Source: an uncultured Eubacteriales bacterium (GTDB taxonomy: Bacteria > Bacillota > Clostridia > Oscillospirales > CAG-272). From it: a DNA stretch of 28,842 nucleotides. A program made the position numbers and the translations under genes. Shown here one piece after another: positions 6,957 to 15,911 of this stretch. The first letter of the stretch is position 1; every line of letters begins with the position of its first letter. The stretch spans positions 1 through 28,842 of the forward strand of contig URZF01000002.1 of NCBI GenBank assembly GCA_900552255.1, in the 5' to 3' direction. Under the pieces are notes generated by a model. That model saw only the letters and a program-made list of their open reading frames with translations. It did no database searches and was not told the DNA's origin.

Positions 6957-8006
6957 TCACCGCAGTCCCGACACCGCGCGCATATGCTCCTCATAGGTTC
7001 GGGAAAAAATCGTGGTTTTGTCCTTGGCGGACACGAAATAATAATAATCCGTATCGGCGGGATAGATCGCCGCCGTAATCGCGGCAAGACCGGGGGAGCA
7101 GATCGCCCCCGGCGGCAGTCCCTTGTTTTTATAGGTGTTGTAGGGACTTTCTATCGATCGGATGTCGTCCGACGTCAGCATGGCGGCGTCCCCGCCCAGC
7201 TCCTTGGCATATTTGACCGTCGCATCGCTTTCAAGGAAGGAATAACGGCTGTTCGCCAGTCTGTTTCGGAAAACCGAGGCGATCCCCGGCATATCGCTTC
7301 CGAAATAGGCTTCGCTTTCAATGACGGAAGCGAGCCGCACGATCTCATCGACCGAATAGCCGCCCGCCGCGGCGTCCGCCCGCAGGCGCTCGTCGAACTT
7401 CTTCCCGAAATTGGCGAGCAGCTTTGTGATCACCTCGGTCTCGCTCGAATCGGCATAGACAAAATAGGTATCCGGGAAAAGATAGCCGTCCAGCCGATAT
7501 GTCCGTCCCGTATCCTCCGGGATATCGGAAATGAAATCATATCCGAAGCTGCCGCCGTTCTCGATCACATCGGCGAAGCCCTCGGGGGAGCCGATCCCGA
7601 GCGAAACGAAAAGCGCGATAATCTCGTCCGTCGTATAGCCTTCGGGGATCGTCACCTTGATCTGGGAACGCACACCCTTCTTCGGGGTCAGCGCATACCG
7701 CAGCTCGTCATAGCTCATGGAAGCGTCCAGCTCGAACTCTCCCGCAAGATAATTCTCGCTCCACGAACGCATGTAGGCATACAAGCGATAGACAAGCGGA
7801 AAGCGAATGAGTCCGTTTTTCCCAAGGATCGAGGATACCTGCGCCGTCGTCGCGTTTTCCGGGATCACCACAGTCCTCTCGCCGGATTCCGCAACAAAGG
7901 CAAAAACGTCGTTCGCAACAAAAATCACCGCCGCCGATAGAAGCACCGATATGAGAAACGAGATCCCCACGATACGAAACGCATGCGACGCGCCGCCTTT
8001 TTTCAT
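6957..8006 (-). CDS. mltG: Endolytic transglycosylase MltG
   Basis: A 349-residue membrane-anchored lytic transglycosylase of the YceG/MltG family, which cuts nascent peptidoglycan strands and sets glycan length. A single membrane anchor lies near residues 12-37. A LysM-like subdomain (VVIPENATTAQVSSIL onward) precedes the catalytic domain with LEGYLFPDTY-like RLDGYLFPDTYFV and ASVIESEA, in which Glu230 is the catalytic residue, followed by VFRNRL and LPPGAICSPG, both hallmarks. The start at 8006 was chosen because GAGGAG lies seven bases before it; the longer frame to 8075 has no ribosome site and adds a charged Cys-rich stretch not found in the family. It sits in the ftsK run between the CPBP and U32 genes. 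Confidence 0.93.
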   Translation of the reverse strand: MKKGGASHAFRIVGISFLISVLLSAAVIFVANDVFAFVAESGERTVVIPENATTAQVSSILGKNGLIRFPLVYRLYAYMRSWSENYLAGEFELDASMSYDELRYALTPKKGVRSQIKVTIPEGYTTDEIIALFVSLGIGSPEGFADVIENGGSFGYDFISDIPEDTGRTYRLDGYLFPDTYFVYADSSETEVITKLLANFGKKFDERLRADAAAGGYSVDEIVRLASVIESEAYFGSDMPGIASVFRNRLANSRYSFLESDATVKYAKELGGDAAMLTSDDIRSIESPYNTYKNKGLPPGAICSPGLAAITAAIYPADTDYYYFVSAKDKTTIFSRTYEEHMRAVSGLR

Positions 8007-8146
8007 ATAAAGTCTCCTCTCCGCCGCCCGCCGAAGCATGAAACACCGCTTACAGCGCAAGAGGACGGCATCCAAAACAAAATTGAAAGAGGCGCGAATA
8101 AAACCGCGCTTTTTGCCTTATTTTGTTCCGGAGACCGGATTTTCAT

Positions 8147-9070
8147 TCAAATAAACAGATTCACGACCGCAAAAATGACAAAACAACCGATGTCAAGCAG
8201 AAAAGGCGGCGCGGAAAGCATGTCGTATATCACGACGGGACGTTTTCCCCTCGGAACGCGGACCGGCGGCGCATCCGCCGCCGCGGCACGGGAGCGCAGC
8301 TGTCCACCGGCCGCAAAAAGCAGAAGCACAAGGCTTGTCAGATACAGAGCAATCAGCAAAAGCCAAAAAAGCACCTTGCTGTCCGCCCCGGACGACAGCA
8401 AATACACATAGCGCTCACCAAAGAGGGCAAACAGGTTATATAAAGCGTGTACAAGGATCGGACAGACGAGGTTTCCCGTCAGGAAACCGACGAGAAACAG
8501 CAAAAGGCCATTCAAAAAACAAATCGGAAACAGTCCGAAATCCAAATGAATGACGGCAAACAGAAGCGAGGACATCAGCGCCGCGCCGGCGACGCCGCCG
8601 AACCGGTATTCATATGCGACAATGCCGCGAAAAAATACCTCCTCACAGAAAGCCGGCAGAAGCACGAGCGAGAATATCGCCGGCAAAAGCTCCCATACGG
8701 AGGAGACGGAAAGCGACGACCCGTACAAAGCATATGTAGAATCACCGGCGGACGAAGGAAAAATACCGAGCCGCAGGATACAGCTCTGAAATATCATCAC
8801 GGCACAGCCGGCCGCCGATACGGCGAGCTGCCGTCCCGAAAAACGCCGAAATTCCAGTCCCGATATGGCTCGGGCACCGCGGCAGAAAACATAAATCCCC
8901 GTCGGAATCCCGAAGACGGCAAGCGTCAAAAGCGCCGTGACAAGGTACGCCAAAAGCCTGTTTTTCACTCCGAAATCGATAAAACCGATGAGGACAAGAA
9001 AAATCAGCAGGACAAAAACAAGCGCCGGCGCCAAGAGAAACGGATTTTTCCGTCTGCTATTTGCCGGCAT
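8147..9070 (-). CDS. CPBP family intramembrane glutamic protease
   Basis: A 307-residue polytopic membrane protein with the three motifs of the CPBP (Abi/Rce1) family: CEEVFFRG (EExxxRG, catalytic Glu pair), AVIHLDFG (conserved His) and LVHALYNLF (second His/Asn). About eight membrane segments are visible. In Bacteria these proteins serve in bacteriocin self-immunity, regulated proteolysis or prenyl-protein-like processing; nothing here points to a substrate, and no bacteriocin gene is adjacent. The ATG at 9070 has AAGGGG about five bases upstream and overlaps the 3' end of the cyclo-ligase gene by 14 bases; the longer frame begins with TTG at 9094 and no ribosome site. A gap of 140 bases separates it from mltG. 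Confidence 0.87.
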   Translation of the reverse strand: MPANSRRKNPFLLAPALVFVLLIFLVLIGFIDFGVKNRLLAYLVTALLTLAVFGIPTGIYVFCRGARAISGLEFRRFSGRQLAVSAAGCAVMIFQSCILRLGIFPSSAGDSTYALYGSSLSVSSVWELLPAIFSLVLLPAFCEEVFFRGIVAYEYRFGGVAGAALMSSLLFAVIHLDFGLFPICFLNGLLLFLVGFLTGNLVCPILVHALYNLFALFGERYVYLLSSGADSKVLFWLLLIALYLTSLVLLLFAAGGQLRSRAAAADAPPVRVPRGKRPVVIYDMLSAPPFLLDIGCFVIFAVVNLFI

Positions 9071-9644
9071 AGATTCCCCTTTCGCTGATGACAACGTCGA
9101 CCGATATGTCGAATCTGCCGTGCGGAACGCTGTCTAAAATAAATTCCTCATAAGCGACGCCGACGGACGTCGGCTTGAACTTGCCGAAATACCGGTCATA
9201 ATAGCCTCCGCCATATCCGACCCGATACCCTCGCTTGTCATACACCACGGCGGGCACGATGCAAAGGACATTGCCGGAAATCGGATCCGAGGGGTCGAAT
9301 ATGGGAAGCTCCTCTTTCGGTTCCCTGAGATTATAAATACCGTCCTCCAAATCCTCCTCGGAATCGGCGAAATGGAACGTCATCGAATGATCCTCCGGCC
9401 GGCATTTCGGAAACGCAACCCGTTTTCCGGCGGCTCTCGCCGCGCGGGCGACCGGCAGAACGTCCACCTCGCCCTTTACCGGATAAAACAGCAAGAGGAT
9501 ATCGGCGTAGCGGTAGGCGGCCGATGCAAGGATATTGCGGCATATCCGCTCGTCCATCACGGCGCGCATCTCAGAGGTGAGCGCCGCGCGGCGCGCCAAA
9601 TATTTTCTGCGAAGCTCTATTTTGTGTTTTCTGATCTCATACAT
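9057..9644 (-). CDS. 5-formyltetrahydrofolate cyclo-ligase
   Basis: A 195-residue enzyme that converts 5-formyl-THF and ATP to 5,10-methenyl-THF, returning the stored folate to one-carbon metabolism. The family is recognised by RKYLARRAALT near the N-terminus, the phosphate and folate region with GEVDVLP and KCRPEDHSMTF, and above all the C-terminal GYRVGYGGGYYDRYF motif (about residues 142-156), followed by AYEEFILDSVPHGRFDISVDVVISE. The length is typical (180-200). The start at 9644 has AGGA six bases before the ATG; the longer frame to 9686 lacks one. It lies 78 bases after the DJ-1 gene and overlaps the CPBP gene, so it is probably cotranscribed with the whole run. Confidence 0.94.
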   Translation of the reverse strand: MYEIRKHKIELRRKYLARRAALTSEMRAVMDERICRNILASAAYRYADILLLFYPVKGEVDVLPVARAARAAGKRVAFPKCRPEDHSMTFHFADSEEDLEDGIYNLREPKEELPIFDPSDPISGNVLCIVPAVVYDKRGYRVGYGGGYYDRYFGKFKPTSVGVAYEEFILDSVPHGRFDISVDVVISERGIYAGK

Positions 9645-9722
9645 ATCAAATCCTAACCCGCATATACCGGATAACTCCGCAGACATGCGCTGTGATATTC
9701 GTTCGGGAGGGAACTTTTTCTT

Positions 9723-10265
9723 TTACGCCAGCACGGAACGGCGGATCTCCTCCGATTTTTCCTCTCCAAAGAGAACGCAGACAAGCGTCAGCGCAAATTC
9801 CATCGCGGCGCCCGCGCCGGCTGCGGTGACCACGTTTCCGTCGCGGCAGACCTTGTCCTGCGAAAGCGACGCGCCCTTCAAATAGGCTTCAAAGCCCGGA
9901 TAGCAGGTGGCTGTTTTCCCCGCGAGATATCCGCGCTCTCCGAGGATCATCGGCGCGGCGCAGATCGCGGCGAGAATCCCGCCTCTTGCCGCCACCTCAC
10001 GAAGGCAGCCGTCAACCGCCGCCGAGGCATCCAGATTTTTCGTGCCCGGCATCCCCCCCGGAAGAATCACCATATCATAATCCGCCGGACGGATATCCTC
10101 TGCCGGAAGATCCGCCGTGATTTTGATCCCGTGCGAACCCGTGAGACGGACACCGCCGACGCCGGCGATTACGACCTCCGCGCCCGCGCGGCGCAGGATA
10201 TCGACCGCCGTGAGCGCCTCGACCTCCTCTGTCCCGTCGGCAAAAAACAATACCGCTTTTTTCAT
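9723..10265 (-). CDS. DJ-1/PfpI family protein
   Basis: A 180-residue single-domain protein of the DJ-1/ThiJ/PfpI superfamily, YajL-like subgroup. The nucleophile elbow GILAAICAAPMIL holds Cys102, and DGTEEVEA supplies the conserved Glu16 that tunes this cysteine. LPGGMPGTKNL is the usual oxyanion-side loop. Relatives are described as methylglyoxal or protein deglycases, chaperones or redox sensors; which applies is not decidable from sequence. Two in-frame ATGs exist. The one at 10265 has GGAGG nine bases upstream, while at 10274 the same GGAGG would touch the start codon, so the former was chosen. The ribosome site lies inside the end of tmk, implying translational coupling. Confidence 0.92.
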   Translation of the reverse strand: MKKAVLFFADGTEEVEALTAVDILRRAGAEVVIAGVGGVRLTGSHGIKITADLPAEDIRPADYDMVILPGGMPGTKNLDASAAVDGCLREVAARGGILAAICAAPMILGERGYLAGKTATCYPGFEAYLKGASLSQDKVCRDGNVVTAAGAGAAMEFALTLVCVLFGEEKSEEIRRSVLA

Positions 10266-10266
10266 A

Positions 10267-10953
10267 TTATCCATCCTCCTCCGACATATCGAGTAATCTT
10301 GTCACCTTTTCAAGGATTTTGGCGGCGATTTCCTCTTTGGAGAGAGGCGCCCTGCCCTCATAGCACACGATGCTTTGCCAGCCGAGCCTGTCCGCGGCAT
10401 AGGCGGCCGCCTTGTAGCACCGCTCCATATAAGCGGTGTCAAGCTCATGAATGTCTTTCGCCTGTCCCGTGATCTCGCTCCGCCGTCCGACGAGCGCCGC
10501 CGCGATCTCATATTTCATATCGAGGTACAAAACCGCATCCGGACGCGGGATCCCGAGCTTTTCATACTCATAATCCTCCGCCCACCGGATAAAAGCGTCC
10601 CAATCATCCCGTTCGAGCTTTGCCAGCTGATGGATCTCATTGGACGAGGTATAGCGGGTAGCCAGAACGACGCTGTCGGATTTCTCATAAAAACCCTTCC
10701 AGCCTGTCATATAAGAGGCATAACGGTCTACCGCGTAAAACGAAGACGCGGCATAAGCGTTCACATCCGCCGGACGCGTCCCGAATGTTCCCGAAAGATA
10801 CATGCGGACAAGCGCCGAGGAGTCGCTTTCATAATCCGGGAAGGAAACGGTAAGCACCTCCCTGCCCTGATTTTTCAGTTCCGCCTCGAGAATCGGCGTC
10901 TGCGTCGATTTGCCGGAGCCGTCCAGCCCCTCAATTACAATCAGTTTTCCCAT
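10267..10953 (-). CDS. tmk: Thymidylate kinase
   Basis: A 228-residue dTMP kinase (dTMP + ATP to dTDP + ADP), needed for DNA synthesis. The P-loop GLDGSGKST lies at residues 9-17. VDRYASY is the DRx motif region that binds the dTMP phosphate, with YTSSNEIHQ after it, and the GRRSEITGQAKDIHELD stretch forms the lid. It belongs to the somewhat longer clostridial form (usual length about 205-215). GGAGG sits four bases before the ATG, and only 21 bases separate it from the ftsK stop, so it is expected to be cotranscribed with ftsK. Confidence 0.92.
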   Translation of the reverse strand: MGKLIVIEGLDGSGKSTQTPILEAELKNQGREVLTVSFPDYESDSSALVRMYLSGTFGTRPADVNAYAASSFYAVDRYASYMTGWKGFYEKSDSVVLATRYTSSNEIHQLAKLERDDWDAFIRWAEDYEYEKLGIPRPDAVLYLDMKYEIAAALVGRRSEITGQAKDIHELDTAYMERCYKAAAYAADRLGWQSIVCYEGRAPLSKEEIAAKILEKVTRLLDMSEEDG

Positions 10954-10974
10954 AAACCCTCCGGGGATTCGTCA

Positions 10975-13674
10975 TCAGAACGGAGCCTCTCCGTCATCGT
11001 CGTCATCGGAATGAGAAGGGCTGTCCGCCTGATTCATTTTCATTTCCAAATACTGTTCCCGCGTGATCAAAACGGCACGGGGCTTTTGTCCGTCCGGCGC
11101 GCTCACGATGCCGCGGCGCTCCATGACGTCGATGAGCTTCGCCGCCCTGCCGTAGCCGAGCGACAGGCGCCTTTGAATGAGAGACGTCGAGATCTTGCCG
11201 GACTCCACCGCCAGCTCGATCGCGCTGTCCAGCATCGGATCGGCATCCTCGCCGTCGCCGCCGTCGTCGGCGGATGCTCCGCCGCCCCCCTTGCCCTTCT
11301 TCTGTCCGCAGACCTCCGCCGCGCGGTCGATCTGCTCGATCACCTCGCTCGAATATGCGCAGTCCTGCGAATTTGCCTTGATGAAATCCACGATCTCCTC
11401 GATCTCTTTTTCGGAAACGAACGAGCCCTGCACGCGGATCGGCTTCGACGAGCCGACCGGCGCATACAGCATGTCGCCGCGCCCGATCAGCTTTTCCGCG
11501 CCCTGCATATCGATAATGGTGCGCGAGTCGATCTGAGAAGCGACGGTAAATGCGATTCTCGACGGGATATTCGCCTTGATAAGACCGGTGATGACGTCGA
11601 CGGACGGACGCTGCGTACCGATGATGAGGTGCATGCCTGCCGCGCGCGCCTTCTGTGCCAAACGGCAGATCGACGCCTCGACGTCGTCCGGCGCGCTCAT
11701 CATGAGGTCGGCAAGCTCGTCGATGATGATGACGATCTGCGGCAGCAGCTCCTTTGTGGGATCGCTTGCGACCGCCGCGTTATACTGCGCGATGTTTCTC
11801 GTATTCTGCGCTTCGATAAGCTCGAAGCGCCGTTCCATCTCCGTTACCGCCCAGTGCAGCGAGCCCGCCGCTTTTTTCGGGTCAAAGACGACCGGAACCA
11901 GCAGATGCGGAATCCCGTTGTAAATATTGAGCTCGACCTTTTTCGGGTCGATGAGAATCAGCTTCACCTCGTCCGGCCGCGCCTTGTAAAGCAGGCTGAC
12001 GAGCAGGCTGTTGATACATACGGATTTACCCATACCGGTGGCGCCGGCAATCAACAGATGAGGCATTTTCGCGATATCGAGATAGACGGGCGAGCCGGAA
12101 ACGTCCTTGCCAAGCGAGGTGGTGAGCTTGCTTTTCGCCTCCGCAAACTGCTTGTCCTCGATAAGCTCGCGCACGTAGACCGTATTGACGGTTTTATTCG
12201 GGACCTCGATGCCAATGGCGCTCTTGCCGGCGATAATGCCGTCGCTCCGCACGCCGCTGGAAGCAAGAGAAAGCGCGATGTCGTCGAGAAGATTGATGAT
12301 CGAACGGACTCTTGTCCCCGCCGCAGGCTCCACCTCATAGCGCGTGATGGTAGGACCTCTCGACACGTTGGATATCTTGACGTGGACGTTGAAGCTGTCG
12401 AGCGTCTGAATGATTTTATCCGCGTTCTCGCGCAGCTCGGAGGAAACGTCCGTGTTCTTTTTTGCCGCCTCGACCTTCAAAAGCGTGATCGGCGGGAACA
12501 CATACGGCGCGCGCGGTCTTTCCTGCGCCATGGGCCTGACTGCCGCAGGCGATGCGGATACGGATGCCGCCGCAGAAGCCGCAGCCCTTGACGCCGTTTT
12601 CTTTGGAGAAATCGGTTTTTTCTCGACCACAAGCTCCATCTGCGCGGATTTCTTTGGGATATCCTCCGTCAGATCCTCGTAATCATTCGATTCACCGACA
12701 TAATGGGAAAGCACCGCGTCGTCGTCCTTTTTATCGAAGATATCGTCGAGCTTCACACGGTCGCCGCCATCTGTTGTATTGATCGGATACAGCACCTCGG
12801 ACACCGTTTCGTCCTCGGCGCCGCCGATTTCCGCGTCGTCCTCGAAAATACTGCTGTCGATCCCCGACGCGCGCTTCTTCACCGTGACGTCGGTGGTACG
12901 CGCAGCCTGCTGCGCACGAGCCCGCTCGGCACGCTCCGCCTTTTTCTTCTCCGCCGTCTCGCGGCGGTCGCGGCGCACGCCGCGGCTGCGCTGGCGGTAG
13001 AACATGAAACGCTGGAAGCATTCGCTCGGCGTAAGTCCGAAGAGCGCCATTCCAAACCCGATAAGGAACAAAACGGAAAAAATCAGCGTGCCGGGATAAC
13101 CGAGCGCACATATAAAAGCCAAAGCGATAACGCCGCCGACAAAGCCGCCGCCCTGATAGGCCTTCCCCTCGGGATACAAATCTTTGAAGTTGCTCCAATT
13201 CAGGCTCGCCGACGTGATTTCCTCGCCGACGGACAGCCCGTAAATCGCATGAACGACGACGGATAGAAAAACAAGAAAGAAGATCGCCACGATGTATTTG
13301 TATTTCACTGCGCCGGTCGTCACGTCCCGGCGCCAAAAAATCGCCATCTGAAACAGCAGAAACGGCACGGCAAAGGCTGCCACGCCGAAGATGCCGAACA
13401 GTCCGTCGCGCAGAGCGCCGCCGACGATCCCCACCTTGTCGACGAACGCATAACAAATCACAATAAAAATAGAAATCACGCAGAGAAGCACGATCGCAAG
13501 CTGATTGCCGACAGACGAAGGGTTCGGCTCCCTTTTCGGCTTATCCGTTTTCGCGCCCTTTCCCGTCTGCTCCGTTTTTCTTTTTTTACCGGATTTTACG
13601 GTATCCGAGTCGTCATAATCGTAAAAATCACAGGTTTCACAGTTGGTTTTGCGTGGTTTTAGGCTTTTTTTCAT
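10975..13674 (-). CDS. ftsK: FtsK/SpoIIIE family DNA translocase
   Basis: An 899-residue double-stranded DNA pump that clears chromosome arms from the division or sporulation septum. Order of parts: a short basic N-terminus with a CETC pair (Cys12, Cys15); about four to five membrane helices (about residues 58-230); a charged low-complexity linker (about 235-410); the alpha domain; the RecA-like motor with Walker A AGATGMGKS (about 540-548) and Walker B IVIIIDELADLM; and a winged-helix gamma domain (about 815-880, LIQRRLSLGYGRAAKLID) that reads KOPS/SRS-like DNA sites. The final residues are an acidic Asp/Ser tail. The start at 13674 has GAGGT seven bases before it and the longer frame has none. 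It leads the seven-gene run and has a strong promoter at 13722-13750. Whether it is the division or the sporulation paralog cannot be told from this window. Confidence 0.95.
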   Translation of the reverse strand: MKKSLKPRKTNCETCDFYDYDDSDTVKSGKKRKTEQTGKGAKTDKPKREPNPSSVGNQLAIVLLCVISIFIVICYAFVDKVGIVGGALRDGLFGIFGVAAFAVPFLLFQMAIFWRRDVTTGAVKYKYIVAIFFLVFLSVVVHAIYGLSVGEEITSASLNWSNFKDLYPEGKAYQGGGFVGGVIALAFICALGYPGTLIFSVLFLIGFGMALFGLTPSECFQRFMFYRQRSRGVRRDRRETAEKKKAERAERARAQQAARTTDVTVKKRASGIDSSIFEDDAEIGGAEDETVSEVLYPINTTDGGDRVKLDDIFDKKDDDAVLSHYVGESNDYEDLTEDIPKKSAQMELVVEKKPISPKKTASRAAASAAASVSASPAAVRPMAQERPRAPYVFPPITLLKVEAAKKNTDVSSELRENADKIIQTLDSFNVHVKISNVSRGPTITRYEVEPAAGTRVRSIINLLDDIALSLASSGVRSDGIIAGKSAIGIEVPNKTVNTVYVRELIEDKQFAEAKSKLTTSLGKDVSGSPVYLDIAKMPHLLIAGATGMGKSVCINSLLVSLLYKARPDEVKLILIDPKKVELNIYNGIPHLLVPVVFDPKKAAGSLHWAVTEMERRFELIEAQNTRNIAQYNAAVASDPTKELLPQIVIIIDELADLMMSAPDDVEASICRLAQKARAAGMHLIIGTQRPSVDVITGLIKANIPSRIAFTVASQIDSRTIIDMQGAEKLIGRGDMLYAPVGSSKPIRVQGSFVSEKEIEEIVDFIKANSQDCAYSSEVIEQIDRAAEVCGQKKGKGGGGASADDGGDGEDADPMLDSAIELAVESGKISTSLIQRRLSLGYGRAAKLIDVMERRGIVSAPDGQKPRAVLITREQYLEMKMNQADSPSHSDDDDDGEAPF

Positions 13675-13721
13675 AACATTACCTCGATTTTGTAAAATCT
13701 GGTGCGGCGGGAGACAATATG

Positions 13722-13750
13722 ATTTTAACATGACTTTCAGAGGTTGTCAA
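13722..13750 (-). promoter_or_regulatory. Consensus promoter of the ftsK run
   Basis: On the minus strand TTGACA (13745-13750), a 17-base spacer and TAAAAT (13722-13727) preceded by TGT, an extended -10. It lies about 48 bases before the ftsK start and is back to back with the potassium-uptake promoter at 13779-13807, leaving 28 bases between the two -35 hexamers. Confidence 0.85.
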
Positions 13751-13778
13751 TCATTTCCACCTTTATGGGTGCCGTGCC

Positions 13779-13807
13779 TTGACAAGCATTTGCTCGTGTG
13801 ATATAAT
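13779..13807 (+). promoter_or_regulatory. Perfect sigma-A promoter of the K+ uptake genes
   Basis: TTGACA at 13779-13784, a 17-base spacer and TATAAT at 13802-13807, with TGA before the -10 hexamer. Both hexamers are exact consensus. The leader to the TTG start is about 55 bases, too short for a c-di-AMP (ydaO-type) riboswitch of the kind that controls some potassium transporters. Confidence 0.9.
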
Positions 13808-13866
13808 AATGGAACGTTTTCGAGCTGATGATGCGGCGATGCCCGTATTCCGCCGGAGGATTTATT

Positions 13867-15207
13867 TTGAAATTGATGAAACATAGACTGACCTATACCC
13901 AGATTATCACCTTCAGCTTTCTTTTGGTCATTCTCGCAGGAGCCCTTTTGCTGTGTCTGCCGATTTCGTCGGCACAGCGTGAATGGACTCCGTTTTTGGA
14001 TTCCTTCTTTACCGCGACGAGCGCGACCTGCGTGACCGGGCTTGTCGTCGTCGACACGTTTACGCATTGGAGCTTTTTCGGACAGCTTGTCATTTTGCTT
14101 TTGATCCAAATCGGCGGACTCGGCTTTATGACGGTCATGACGATGTTCGCGATCTTCATGCACAGGCGGATCAGTCTGCATAAAAGAAGACTGCTCATGC
14201 AGGCGTCCGGAAATTTGCAGCTGAACGGCGTGACGACGCTGATTCGGAAAATTATAATCGGAACGGCCTTCTTTGAGGGCGCAGGCACGCTGATTCTCGC
14301 CGTCCGGTTTTGTCCCAAAATGGGCTTTGGAACAGGACTGTGGAACGCGCTTTTCCATTCCGTTTCGGCATTTTGCAACGCGGGCTTCGATTTGATGGGG
14401 AAATATGAAAAATTTTCCTCCTTTACGACGCTGCGTTCCGATGTCGTCGTTCAGCTTACCTTGATGGCGCTGATCGTCATCGGCGGGATCGGCTTTTTTG
14501 TTTGGTCGGATCTTATCAAGTGCAAATGGCATGTGAAGCGTTATACGCTGCACACAAAAATCGTTCTTGCAACGACGGTTTTTCTGATTCTTGCCGGATG
14601 GCTCGGTTTTTATTTTCTCGAACGGAACGGTGCGCTCGCGGGACTCCATGAGGGAGAAAAGCTTCTTGCAGCCCTGTTTCAATCGGTGACGACGCGGACG
14701 GCGGGTTTCAATACCGTTGATCAGGCCGCGCTGACGGACAGCGGCGGGATGCTTTCCATTGTCCTCATGCTGATCGGCGGCAGTCCCGGCTCGACGGCCG
14801 GCGGCATCAAAACGACTACGGTTTTGATCGTGCTTCTGAACGCCGCAGCTTCTGTCCGCAGCAAGGACAGCATCACGGTCTTTAAACGGAGGATCGGAGA
14901 CGATACGGTCAAGCAGGCGTGCTCCATTACTACCATATATATTATATTGACTCTTCTTTCCGCAGTGGCGCTCATGGCGCTCGAATCGATCGGATTGGAA
15001 GAGGCGCTGTTTGAGACGAGCTCCGCTATCGGGACGGTCGGGCTTACGATGGGCGTGACGCCTTCTATCGGGGCGGCATCCAAAATCATTCTCGCCTTTT
15101 TGATGTATGCGGGACGTGTCGGAGGGCTGTCTCTTGCGCTCGCATTTTCCACGGAGCGGGAAAGTCCGGATATCCAAAGACCGACGGAAAAGGTTTTGAT
15201 CGGCTGA
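13867..15207 (+). CDS. ktrB: TrkH/KtrB-type potassium uptake membrane subunit
   Basis: A 446-residue K+ translocating subunit of the Trk/Ktr/HKT superfamily with four M1-P-M2 repeats. The four selectivity-filter loops are visible: TSATCVTGLVV, SAFCNAGFDL, TTRTAGFNTVD and SAIGTVGLTMG, each with the key glycine. The gating-loop sequence GGSPGSTAGGIKTTT in the third repeat is also typical. Length fits KtrB (about 445-450). The start is taken as TTG at 13867 because a full GGAGG (13855-13859) lies seven bases before it; the nearest ATG (13876) would be 16 bases away. The RCK subunit follows 31 bases later. The pair should form a Na+- or K+-dependent uptake system regulated by nucleotide binding. 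Confidence 0.92.
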   Translation: MKLMKHRLTYTQIITFSFLLVILAGALLLCLPISSAQREWTPFLDSFFTATSATCVTGLVVVDTFTHWSFFGQLVILLLIQIGGLGFMTVMTMFAIFMHRRISLHKRRLLMQASGNLQLNGVTTLIRKIIIGTAFFEGAGTLILAVRFCPKMGFGTGLWNALFHSVSAFCNAGFDLMGKYEKFSSFTTLRSDVVVQLTLMALIVIGGIGFFVWSDLIKCKWHVKRYTLHTKIVLATTVFLILAGWLGFYFLERNGALAGLHEGEKLLAALFQSVTTRTAGFNTVDQAALTDSGGMLSIVLMLIGGSPGSTAGGIKTTTVLIVLLNAAASVRSKDSITVFKRRIGDDTVKQACSITTIYIILTLLSAVALMALESIGLEEALFETSSAIGTVGLTMGVTPSIGAASKIILAFLMYAGRVGGLSLALAFSTERESPDIQRPTEKVLIG

Positions 15208-15238
15208 TCGTATCAAGAGGGAAATACGGAGGTTTGTT

Positions 15239-15889
15239 ATGAAATCCATACTTGTCATAGGAATGGGAAGGTTCGGACGTCATTTGGCAAAAAAAATGCT
15301 TGAGCTTGGGAATGACGTCATGATCGTGGATAAGGATACGTCTGTTATCGAGCAGTATTCCACGGTGTTTACGGATTCCCAAATCGCGGACTGCACCAAC
15401 GAGAATGTTCTGCGGGCGCTCGGCGTCAATCATTTCGATATCTGCTTTGTCGCGATCGGCGACGATTTTCAGTCGTCGCTCGTCATTACCGCGCTTTTGA
15501 AGGAGCTGAATGCAAAGTTCGTCGTGGCCAAGGCGAAGCAGGACATTCAGGCAGACCTGCTCATGAGAATCGGCGCGGACGAGGTCGTCTATCCCGAGCG
15601 GGAAATGGCGGAAAAGCTCGCCGTCCGCTATAACGCCACCAATATCTTCGATTTTATCGAGCTTACCAAGGAATACGCCATTTATGAGATCCCCGTGCCG
15701 TCGGCATGGACGGGAAAGACCATTTCGGAAATCAATATCCGCCAGAAATATAAAATCAACATCATCGCCATGAAGATCAACAACGACCTGAAGCTTTTGC
15801 CCGGTGCGGATTACCGGTTCACGGAAACGGATCATATGGTCGTCATCGGCAAGGCGACGGATGTTTTCAAGCTGTCCGCGAAAAAATAA
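15239..15889 (+). CDS. ktrA: TrkA/KtrA-type RCK regulatory subunit of K+ uptake
   Basis: A 216-residue cytosolic protein with an N-terminal Rossmann RCK domain (TrkA_N, about residues 1-120; GMGRFG at 8-13 is the nucleotide-binding glycine motif, followed by VDKD at the end of beta 2) and a C-terminal TrkA_C domain (about 135-216, YEIPVPSAWTGKTISEINIR). In the family it forms an octameric ring that binds ATP/ADP or NAD(H), and in KtrA also c-di-AMP in the TrkA_C domain, to gate the KtrB channel. GGAGG lies six bases before the ATG. The gene ends 22 bases before a perfect terminator. Confidence 0.94.
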   Translation: MKSILVIGMGRFGRHLAKKMLELGNDVMIVDKDTSVIEQYSTVFTDSQIADCTNENVLRALGVNHFDICFVAIGDDFQSSLVITALLKELNAKFVVAKAKQDIQADLLMRIGADEVVYPEREMAEKLAVRYNATNIFDFIELTKEYAIYEIPVPSAWTGKTISEINIRQKYKINIIAMKINNDLKLLPGADYRFTETDHMVVIGKATDVFKLSAKK

Positions 15890-15911
15890 GGCGTCTGTCG
15901 TCTATGGAACG

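Noticed and set aside
8092..8109. A terminator between the CPBP and mltG genes
   Set aside because: The stem is only 5 bp (GCGCG/CGCGC) and its T-run is on the plus strand, where no gene is read; on the minus strand the tail is poor.
10375..12591. A 738-codon open frame on the plus strand opposite tmk and ftsK
   Set aside because: It lies wholly antisense to two clearly conserved genes, is rich in Arg and His, shows no domain and has no ribosome site. It is a shadow of the GC-rich third positions of ftsK.
13747..15258. A 503-codon minus-strand frame opposite the K+ channel gene
   Set aside because: Antisense shadow of ktrB with a low-complexity Arg/Lys/Gln composition and no family resemblance.
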